Assembly (NCBI GenBank): GCA_012519515.1
Contig: JAAYQC010000024.1
Location: 1 to 42,527, forward strand
From: Bacteroidales bacterium
GTDB taxonomy: Bacteria; Bacteroidota; Bacteroidia; Bacteroidales; VadinHA17
DNA: 42,527 nucleotides
Direction: 5' to 3'
Every line of letters starts with the position of its first letter. Positions within the stretch are counted from its first letter, which is position 1. The notes below the pieces were generated by a model. That model did no database searches, was not told the DNA's origin, and saw only the letters and a list, made by a program, of their open reading frames with translations. Made by a program: the position numbers and the translations under genes. This document shows, piece after piece, positions 1 to 7,452 of this stretch.

Positions 1-174
1 GAGAATGTTGATGTTCAGAACTATTTCGATAACTACATGGATTTCAAAGAGAAACTTGAGATATTGCTGGACAGGCAAGTTGATCTTGTTGAAAATCAAG
101 CCATAAGAAATCCAATTTTCAGAAGGGTTATTGACAGGGACAAAAGATTAATCTATGAACGAAAAAGTGCTTAA
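1..174 (+). CDS. C-terminal end of an MNT-type nucleotidyltransferase antitoxin (partial, truncated by window start)
   Basis: Frame 1 is open from base 1: ENVDVQNYFDNYMDFKEKLEILLDRQVDLVENQAIRNPIFRRVIDRDKRLIYERKSA*; it overlaps the downstream HepT-like ORF, as in MNT/HEPN pairs. Confidence 0.7.
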   Translation, partial: ENVDVQNYFDNYMDFKEKLEILLDRQVDLVENQAIRNPIFRRVIDRDKRLIYERKSA

Positions 175-487
175 GTGTCTTTATGACATCAAAATAGCCA
201 TAGATGAAGTTTACTTATTCTTTGAAAAAGGTCCCAAGGATCTTGAAGGTTACAAGAAAAACTTCTTGTTTAAGAGAGCGATAGAAAGAAATCTTGGAAT
301 TATTGGAGAGGCAATTAACCGTATCCTTAAAGAAGATCCTGGTTTTCCAATTGATAATGCAAGAAGAATAGTTGGTTTAAGGAATCAGATAATTCATGGA
401 TACGACTCAATATCAGATGAAAACATTTGGGCCATTCTAATTACTCATCTCCCTAAGCTCAAATCCGAAATTCAAAAGTTTCTTTAA
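155..487 (+). CDS. HepT-like HEPN-domain toxin (DUF86 family)
   Basis: 110 aa; contains RNQIIHGY, matching the HEPN Rx4-6H motif with the HepT-type trailing Tyr (Rx4HxY). Confidence 0.85.
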   Translation: MNEKVLKCLYDIKIAIDEVYLFFEKGPKDLEGYKKNFLFKRAIERNLGIIGEAINRILKEDPGFPIDNARRIVGLRNQIIHGYDSISDENIWAILITHLPKLKSEIQKFL

Positions 488-623
488 TAAAAGTAACTAT
501 ACCCAACAGGTCGGTATATTTCATTTGCTCGTGAGGCTTTTTACAATTCACCTATAACATGACGTATAAATAGATATATTGGAAGTTCCCAGTTTTTTGG
601 TCTGTACCGTAAAAGAAAAAAAC

Positions 624-788
624 CACGCCAGTTCTCCTGACGCCGGGCGTGCAAACAAAACATTCCGCTTAATGAGAATTCATGACATCTGTTTATTGCA
701 GATGTTTGTGGCATGATAAACCGCGCAGCGGTTAAAGGAAGAAACCGTGAAGCGGTTCAATTTTAATAACCTCCGGTGCAACCGGAGG
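624..788. repeat. Run of five consecutive short perfect hairpins in an intergenic region
   Basis: CACGCC(624-629)/GGCGTG(646-651); ACATCTG(685-691)/CAGATGT(699-705); AACCGC-GCA-GCGGTT(719-733); AACCG-TGAAG-CGGTT(743-757); CCTCCGGT-GCA-ACCGGAGG(770-788). Confidence 0.75.
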
Positions 789-794
789 CTGGAT

Positions 795-940
795 GCCCTG
801 CGCTTTTTCCCCTGTGCCCTGTGCTCTGAGCCCTGCGCTTCTTCCCCTGTGCCCTGCGCCCTGTGCCCTGTGCTTCTTCCTCTGCGCCCTGAGCCCTGAG
901 CCCTGTGCTTCTTCCTCTGTGCCCTGAGCCCTGTGCTTTT
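795..940. repeat. Degenerate tandem array of about 8-bp CCCTGNGC units interspersed with CTTCTTCC
   Basis: Read directly: gccctgtgccctgtgctctgagccctgcgcttcttcccctgtgccctgcgccctgtgccctgtgcttcttcctctgcgccctgagccctgag... Confidence 0.85.
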
Positions 941-946
941 CTTGCA

Positions 947-2122
947 TTAATCCTTAAGCCTGACCAGCACCAGAACCGGATTATCGGTCTCTTTCATACT
1001 ATCGGCTAATTTTATTAGTTCCTTTTTCTTTTCAGGATATTTAGGAATAATGCTTTTGAATTCAGCACTTGCAACATATGTTTTAAGATTAAATGGATTT
1101 ATTAGTGTTATAATAAATTCATCTTCATTTTCAGAATAGTATTTTATATTTCCGGATAAGGGCATACCCCCATCGAGGTCATTTATTAACCATGGTTTAT
1201 ACTTTGTATATCTCCCTGGTGTTTCCTCGTATTTGTTTGCCAGGAATGTTTCTTTTGTTTTCTTGTCAATCAGGCAGTATGTATATCTTTCGAGATATGC
1301 ATAAACAAATACAATGAACCTATTTGTTTCAAACATTCCTCCATGACGGAAGAGTCTGTATATAGACTCAGACTCTATATCTATCCTTTCTTTGGGCCAT
1401 CGGTGATCTCCCTGTGCAAACAAATATGTTGCTGAATTACTCAGGTTTGATGAAATTGAAAATATTGTGTCATTGAAATAGTTAGAATAAAATAATTTGT
1501 TTTCGAATTTATATGTACTACCCTCGGTCTCAATACCAGATTGAAAAGGAGGAACAGAGTTTTTCTTCGTAGCCACCAAGTGCCCTAATGTGTCGATAAA
1601 TACCCAGGAATATTTTGAATCTCCTGTAGGTATATAGTCAGGGAAAAACAATAATGAATTAAAAATCTCAAGGTCACTAAAACTATAACCACCAGCATAT
1701 CCCTTTAGTAAGATATCCCTTAGAAAAATGCCACTTGGAGAGTAAACCTTAACTATCCCATGATCTAAAACATAAACGTTTCCAGTTAAATCATCAACGG
1801 TAAAATTCATCCCGTACCAATATTCTCCCGGGCCTTTACCCCTGCTACCGATTTTTCTGACAAATTTACCATTACGATCAAATTGTACGATTCCAACCTC
1901 TTTGATTGATAAATATATATGTTCTTTAGTAATTCTTAGGGTATATGTTATTCCAATTGGAAAACTATTATCAAGTGGGATATACTTAATGTCATTAGCT
2001 ATTTCTGAAAGAGTTATTTTATTGTCAACAAAATTTCTTGGGTCGATTTCAAAAATATTACTATCTGATGAACTACAGGCGACGGCTATCTGGATCAAAG
2101 GTAAAAGATAAATCAGTCTCAT
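947..2122 (-). CDS. 6-bladed beta-propeller lipoprotein
   Basis: 391 aa; lipobox-like N-terminus (MRLIYLLPLIQIAVACSSS) and propeller repeats such as GKFVRKIGSRGKGPGEY and VYVLDHGIVKVYSPSGIFLRDI. Confidence 0.75.
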   Translation of the reverse strand: MRLIYLLPLIQIAVACSSSDSNIFEIDPRNFVDNKITLSEIANDIKYIPLDNSFPIGITYTLRITKEHIYLSIKEVGIVQFDRNGKFVRKIGSRGKGPGEYWYGMNFTVDDLTGNVYVLDHGIVKVYSPSGIFLRDILLKGYAGGYSFSDLEIFNSLLFFPDYIPTGDSKYSWVFIDTLGHLVATKKNSVPPFQSGIETEGSTYKFENKLFYSNYFNDTIFSISSNLSNSATYLFAQGDHRWPKERIDIESESIYRLFRHGGMFETNRFIVFVYAYLERYTYCLIDKKTKETFLANKYEETPGRYTKYKPWLINDLDGGMPLSGNIKYYSENEDEFIITLINPFNLKTYVASAEFKSIIPKYPEKKKELIKLADSMKETDNPVLVLVRLKD

Positions 2123-2427
2123 TTTATTAATTTTATATCATTAGTGGGCAATTAGAACCCACTGATTATTAATTGTTTATTTTTAAGTTCCTTGGCATTA
2201 TTGTAATCGCACTTCGTAAGTATCTTTCTTATAGGAGTTTTGTCCAGTAACGATATGCTCACTTTGAATATCGGCACACAAGAAAACTATTTTAATTCAT
2301 TTATTTTATGTCTTTAAACTTAAATATCAAAATGAAAGCACTTCTTGACACAATCATCATCATTCATAGAGAAGCCTCAAAGGAGCCGCGTACCGCTAGC
2401 CGCCTGCCTGTTTTGCTTTGCGAACCT

Positions 2428-2461
2428 TGAACCTTAAACCCCGAAACCTCGAACTTTGACT
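2428..2461. repeat. 34-bp exact direct repeat, copy 1
   Basis: tgaaccttaaaccccgaaacctcgaactttgact; identical copy at 2908-2941. Confidence 0.9.
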
Positions 2462-2907
2462 TTCACTTACCCGCATTCTTGTTTCATACTGCAGTCACTT
2501 ACTTCCCTGCAGTTACATACCCCCTTTTCCTCCCGATAGCTCCCTGCATTCACATACCCCCTTTCCAGTTTCCCCCAGAGGGGAAAAGCTTCTTCCAATG
2601 GATGCTGTTGCTCAATTTGTTATATCAAGCATTGAAGTTCATATTCCTTTCCAATTATTAGCAGAATCCTCTTGCTCCTTCACCCTTGGGGGAAGGCTGG
2701 GAAGGGGGTAAATAACTAAGCGGGTCATAAGTTTACCTACCTCCTTTTTATGTTTATGACTCCCTGAAATCCGTTATCATTGTTTATTCTCCATATGCTA
2801 AGCATCTACTTCTTTAAGCCCTCCTATAGGGGGGAAAGGCTTCTTCCAATGGATGTTGCAGGGGAGCGTAGAACTTAGAGCACAAGTCATTCAAGTTTGT
2901 ACAGGAA

Positions 2908-2941
2908 TGAACCTTAAACCCCGAAACCTCGAACTTTGACT
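2908..2941. repeat. 34-bp exact direct repeat, copy 2
   Basis: Identical to 2428-2461. Confidence 0.9.
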
Positions 2942-3099
2942 GCAAATGACGCAAGGCTCAAGGCGCAGGGGCAACAAAAAGATTGAAAAACATAATGAGA
3001 CTTACCACGGCTATGGTTTAATAAAAAAACACGACTGCGGTTTATTGCTGATGTTACCGGTATGGCGGAAAGCGACAAGTCTTATATCGTAACAAAAAA

Positions 3100-3492
3100 T
3101 TATAGAGCTAAAAGTATGAACGGATTTGTTATTGTCTCACTTCCAAATAATCGCAGTAATCCTACTGAATCATCTTGTTTGATGTTAGCTTTATTAATTT
3201 TCCTTAACTGAAACGGCTGATTTAATGATGGTATCCTGGATGCAAAAAAAGGCCACAGTTGCTTGTTGATATATACTTTATCAGGATCCGGGAAATCAAT
3301 AATTGGATTTAACCCTTTTTTTGTCTTAAACTCATCAGAATACTTAAAAGTCCATTGGCTATCTTCATATGTTAAAATGCCAATTAACTGCTTGCCGTAT
3401 TTTAATTGAAAAACACCTTTCGAATCAGAAGGATTATCAATAAAATCCATTCCATCAACCTTCCACAATTTTTTTTTCAACTTTTCAATCAT
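3100..3492 (-). CDS. HipA N-terminal-domain-like protein (HipS-like)
   Basis: 130 aa; GILTYEDSQWTFKYSDEF...FPDPDKVYINKQLWPFFASRIPS...DDSVGLLRLFGSETITNPF resembles HipA N-terminal subdomain 1. ATGA overlap with the upstream kinase-like ORF. Confidence 0.75.
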   Translation of the reverse strand: MIEKLKKKLWKVDGMDFIDNPSDSKGVFQLKYGKQLIGILTYEDSQWTFKYSDEFKTKKGLNPIIDFPDPDKVYINKQLWPFFASRIPSLNQPFQLRKINKANIKQDDSVGLLRLFGSETITNPFILLAL

Positions 3493-4535
3493 AATTCAAA
3501 GTTAAAGATTTTCTTAATACGATCATGCCGGTATCGTAAACAAATTTTAATCAACTCCCTTCTTTCATTACTTAACAGTTGACTAAACTCCTTGTCTATC
3601 ATACTGGTAACTTCATTTATTTTCACTTCACTACAAACGATTTTTAACGTTTCACAATTCAAGGCAATGGGTAATGTTTTAATATTTTCAACCAAATCAA
3701 AATGGCTCAATTTTTTAAAACCATCCCATCCAATTTTGGGAGAACTGTTATCAGAATATTTTTTAATGAACGCGGATAAACGTTTTTTATCCTTGTATAT
3801 TGTTTTAAGCTTATCTTCATGATCGTTCCAGAATAAACCTCTTGCAGTATCATATATTGGCGAGAAAACAGGTTTTTCCTTGCCTTGTATGTTTCTTATA
3901 ATGCCCCAGTTATAAAAATGTCTGTCGTTATTCCCTATAAGGGCATCGAAAACAAGTAACTTAATAAATTCCAGCATTAATGTTTCGTAATCATCCGGGA
4001 AAAAGTGTTTAAAAACGGTTTGTGTAAATTGAACGGAGAAATATTCGGATGTTTGATGTAATTTTTCGATTTCTTCAACAAATTCACGATCGTTCAGATA
4101 GCCGGCATACAAATCTGCCCCGTGGTCGAGAACTTGTTCCTTCGGACGGGTTAAAAAATATTTTGATAAAAACCTCACTTGGCCTCCAAACCAAGCCAAA
4201 CCCGATTCTGCCATGTTAAAGCCAAAAATTTCTCCAATCCTGTTAAGCAGGTGTTCAGTGATTGCTTCCATTGGATAATGTTTATGTCCATGTTTAGCAA
4301 GAAAAAGCGGCCAGGTTTTTGGTTTGGCTTTGCATATGCGGCTATCACGTTTAAATTGATAGAAGCGGATAAAATCCTTCGGGGCATCGCCGGTAATAGA
4401 AATGCCGGTTACAATGAAATACTGGTGTTTTTTAGCAAACGGAATACATCCCGGTTTTGGGCTGAAACCACTGTAATCTATTATTGGTAATGGTTTTATA
4501 TGTTTCCGGCTACACGGCATCTTATTACAAATCAA
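3489..4535 (-). CDS. HipA-like serine/threonine kinase (C-terminal kinase part)
   Basis: 348 aa; HipA_C-type catalytic motif DALIGNNDRHFYNWGII followed by SPIYDTARGLFW. Confidence 0.8.
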   Translation of the reverse strand: MICNKMPCSRKHIKPLPIIDYSGFSPKPGCIPFAKKHQYFIVTGISITGDAPKDFIRFYQFKRDSRICKAKPKTWPLFLAKHGHKHYPMEAITEHLLNRIGEIFGFNMAESGLAWFGGQVRFLSKYFLTRPKEQVLDHGADLYAGYLNDREFVEEIEKLHQTSEYFSVQFTQTVFKHFFPDDYETLMLEFIKLLVFDALIGNNDRHFYNWGIIRNIQGKEKPVFSPIYDTARGLFWNDHEDKLKTIYKDKKRLSAFIKKYSDNSSPKIGWDGFKKLSHFDLVENIKTLPIALNCETLKIVCSEVKINEVTSMIDKEFSQLLSNERRELIKICLRYRHDRIKKIFNFEL

Positions 4536-4740
4536 ACATAAAATTCATCACTATGGTATGTCGCTGTGGTCACTTACAAGTTAATCGAGCTATTGTGCTA
4601 TTGAGTCGAATAAAATTAAAGAAAATTTTATATTTTTACAGTCCGGAACTTTAAATCCGTTACTTTTCCCTGAACTCCGGTTACAGGGGATTATAAAATC
4701 CTGATCTGGTTATATTTTTATTAACTCAAGATAAATGCAA

Positions 4741-4863
4741 ATGAAACTTACATGTACCAAATTCACAAACACCTATTCGTGTAATTTTCAGTCATGTGGG
4801 TTCTGCAGCCTGAGCGGGGCAGAAATCGTACCGTTAACAATTAAATTCAAAACTATATTATGA
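4741..4863 (+). CDS. Putative 40-aa leader peptide, copy A of a repeated leader element
   Basis: MKLTCTKFTNTYSCNFQSCGFCSLSGAEIVPLTIKFKTIL*; homologous to 13308-13424; stop TGA (4861-4863) overlaps the ATG at 4860. Not in the supplied ORF track (too short). Confidence 0.6.
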   Translation: MKLTCTKFTNTYSCNFQSCGFCSLSGAEIVPLTIKFKTIL

Positions 4864-5738
4864 TGAAAAAAACAACTCTTATCTCCTTTGTTATGCTGTT
4901 GGCTTTGGGCAGCTTCGTACTCGTGAATTTCAATTCATGTAAGTCGCCGGCCGGGAAAAATATCGGTCTTCAGCTTTACTCGATTCGTGACTCCATAAAC
5001 AGGGATGTGCCTGCAGCTATTGAAAAAGTGGCCGACATGGGATATACCTTCGTGGAAATGGCCGGTTACCGCGACGGGAAATTCTACGGTATGGATCCTG
5101 CCGAATTCAGCGCTCTCTGCCAGAAAAACGGACTACAGGTGCTGAGTTCACACACGGGCCGCAGCCTTCCCGATTCTGCCGGCTATGAAGAAGCAATGGC
5201 GTGGTGGGACCAGTGTATCGACGCGCACTATGCCGCCGGTGTAAAGTTCATAGTCCAGCCTTCAATGGATCGCTCGGCTTATGAGAGTATCGAAAACATC
5301 AGCCGCTGGTGCGCTTATTTCAACGAAGTTGGTGAGAAATGCAATGCAAAGGGAATCAGGTTCGGATACCACAACCATGCAAATGAGTTCACTACAGTGT
5401 TCGGCGATACCATACTGTACGACTTCATGCTTCAGAATACCGATCCTGAAAAAGTCATGTTCGAGCTCGACCTCTACTGGTGCGTCGAGGGAGGAAAGAA
5501 CCCAGTTGACTATTTCAACAAATATCCCGGACGATTTGAACTCTGGCATATAAAGGACAAGGAAGAAATCGGGGCAAGCGGAATGATGGATTTCGAAACG
5601 ATGTGGACCGCGCGCGACATTTCGGGAATGAAATACGGAATCGTAGAGGTTGAAAGATATAATTTCGACCAGTTCACAAGCTGCGCGAAGAGCTACGAGT
5701 TCCTTAACAATGCCGAATATATCCAAATGCCGCTATGA
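4860..5738 (+). CDS. Sugar phosphate isomerase/epimerase (AP endonuclease 2-like TIM barrel), exported lipoprotein-like
   Basis: Lipobox-like FNSCKS; IGLQLYSIRDSINRDVPAAIEKVADMGYTFVEMAG; GYHNHANEF; LDLYWCVEGG. Confidence 0.85.
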   Translation: MMKKTTLISFVMLLALGSFVLVNFNSCKSPAGKNIGLQLYSIRDSINRDVPAAIEKVADMGYTFVEMAGYRDGKFYGMDPAEFSALCQKNGLQVLSSHTGRSLPDSAGYEEAMAWWDQCIDAHYAAGVKFIVQPSMDRSAYESIENISRWCAYFNEVGEKCNAKGIRFGYHNHANEFTTVFGDTILYDFMLQNTDPEKVMFELDLYWCVEGGKNPVDYFNKYPGRFELWHIKDKEEIGASGMMDFETMWTARDISGMKYGIVEVERYNFDQFTSCAKSYEFLNNAEYIQMPL

Positions 5739-5779
5739 TAAAGCAATAGCGCTGTTAACTGGTATAAACTAATACTGTA

Positions 5780-6544
5780 ATGAAAGAAAACACTAATTCG
5801 CGCAGGAGTTTCCTGAAAAAGGCCGCGGCAGGCACTGTTGCCATGGTAAGCATGCCGGGGATTCTCGCCGCAGCCATGCCTCCGGCCAAAAAGATGAAAA
5901 CTATCAGACTCTTAAAGGATCAGACCATCCTTTTACAGGGGGATTCAATCACCGATGCCGGCAGGAATAAGGAGGATACAGGATACAACACCGCCAGGAA
6001 CCTGGGATCGGGTTACGCCATGTTAGCTGGAGCAACAATGCTTAACAAGTACGAAGCCCTGAACCTTAAAATCTATAACAAGGGTATCTCCGGAAACAAG
6101 GTATTCCAGCTCGCCGAACGCTGGGATGCCGATTGTCTTGCACTAAAGCCCGATGTGCTGAGCATTCTTATCGGTGTAAACGATATATGGCACAAGCTAA
6201 ACGGAAATTACGACGGGACATGCGAAATATACAGAAGGGACTATATAGCTCTTCTTGAGAGGACCATGCAGGCACTTCCGCGGGTAAAACTGATAATCTG
6301 CGAACCATTTGCCGTTCCGGGAGTCAAAGCTGTTGATGACAGGTGGTATCCTGAATTCTATGAATACCAGAAAGCCGCCAGGGAGATTGCCGACCGCTTC
6401 AAAGCCGTTTTCATCCCTTTCCAGAAGGTATTTGATGAAGCTGTAAAAAGGGCCCCGGCTTCTTACTGGACAGGCGATGGTGTCCATCCTACACTGGCAG
6501 GGGCACAGCTTATGAACAAGGCATGGATGAAGGCTTTTGAATAA
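5780..6544 (+). CDS. SGNH/GDSL hydrolase with twin-arginine signal
   Basis: SRRSFLKKAAAG signal; QGDSITDAG (block I), GVNDIW, and GDGVHP (catalytic His block). Confidence 0.88.
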   Translation: MKENTNSRRSFLKKAAAGTVAMVSMPGILAAAMPPAKKMKTIRLLKDQTILLQGDSITDAGRNKEDTGYNTARNLGSGYAMLAGATMLNKYEALNLKIYNKGISGNKVFQLAERWDADCLALKPDVLSILIGVNDIWHKLNGNYDGTCEIYRRDYIALLERTMQALPRVKLIICEPFAVPGVKAVDDRWYPEFYEYQKAAREIADRFKAVFIPFQKVFDEAVKRAPASYWTGDGVHPTLAGAQLMNKAWMKAFE

Positions 6545-6556
6545 AATTTATAAGCT

Positions 6557-7429
6557 ATGACCATAATATCACGACGCGGTTTTATTCACAGGAGTATCAC
6601 CGCGGGTATCGGATTTTCAGCTATTGGAATCCTGCCGGGCTTTTCCGGCCTGCCAAAGGCAAACATAAGATTCGGCCTTGTGACTTACCAGTGGGGAAGG
6701 GACTGGGATCTTCCGACACTCATTTCAAACTGCGAAAAGACCGGATATCTCGGTGTGGAACTTCGCACGGGTCATGCTCACAAGGTTGAGACCGACCTTA
6801 CTCCCCAACAACGCGCTGATGTTAAAAAGAGATTCGCCGACAGCCCCGTGGAATGCATTGGCTACGGGGCCAATTTCGAATATCACAGTCCCGATCCGGC
6901 TGTCCTGCGAAACAACATTGACCAGACAAAGGAGTATATAAAACTTTGCCACGATATAGGAGCCACCGGCATCAAGGTGAAACCAAATGATTTGCCGGCA
7001 TCTGTGCCAAAGGAGAAAACCATCGAACAAATCGGTGTCTCCCTGAACGAGGTGGGTAAATTCGCCGGTGAATACGGTCAGCTGGTAAGGGTTGAAGTCC
7101 ACGGAAATCAAACCCAGGAGCTGCCGAACATGAAAGCTATCTTTGACCATGTTACCGAGCCCGCGGTGAAGATATGCTGGAACTGCAATGATCAGGATCT
7201 CCTTCCTCCCGGACTTGAGGGGAACTTCAACATGGTAAGGCAGTGGCTGGGAGACACTGTCCATGTTCGTGAACTGAATATCGGGGATTATCCCTACCAG
7301 GAGTTGTTCAGGCTTTTCAAAAGAATAAACTACAAAGGCTGGTTTCTTCTGGAAGCCCGCACTGAACCCGCCGACAGGATTGCCGCCATGAAGGAACAAC
7401 TTGAAGTCTTCAAACAAATGAACCGCTAA
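6557..7429 (+). CDS. Sugar phosphate isomerase/epimerase with twin-arginine-like signal
   Basis: SRRGFIHRSITAG; FGLVTYQWGRDWDLPTLISNCEKTGYLGVELRTGHAHKVE; VEVHGNQTQ. Confidence 0.85.
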   Translation: MTIISRRGFIHRSITAGIGFSAIGILPGFSGLPKANIRFGLVTYQWGRDWDLPTLISNCEKTGYLGVELRTGHAHKVETDLTPQQRADVKKRFADSPVECIGYGANFEYHSPDPAVLRNNIDQTKEYIKLCHDIGATGIKVKPNDLPASVPKEKTIEQIGVSLNEVGKFAGEYGQLVRVEVHGNQTQELPNMKAIFDHVTEPAVKICWNCNDQDLLPPGLEGNFNMVRQWLGDTVHVRELNIGDYPYQELFRLFKRINYKGWFLLEARTEPADRIAAMKEQLEVFKQMNR

Positions 7430-7452
7430 GCACTAAACTTAAAACCATATTC

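Noticed and set aside
795-940. Possible CRISPR array
   Set aside because: Units are about 8 bp and irregular, with no unique spacers and no cas genes.
732-947. 71-aa minus-strand ORF (MQEKHRAQGTEEEAQGSG...)
   Set aside because: Translation of the CCCTG low-complexity array; RAQG-type repetition reflects the DNA repeat, not a protein family.
2479-2661. 60-aa plus-strand ORF
   Set aside because: Lies in the repeat patchwork; translates degenerate T/C-rich intergenic modules.
3100-4535. Frameshifted hipA pseudogene
   Set aside because: Domain order is inverted relative to HipA and the ORFs overlap cleanly as ATGA, so two separate genes are more likely.
6725-7417. 230-aa minus-strand ORF
   Set aside because: Antisense to a well-supported isomerase CDS; no recognisable domain.
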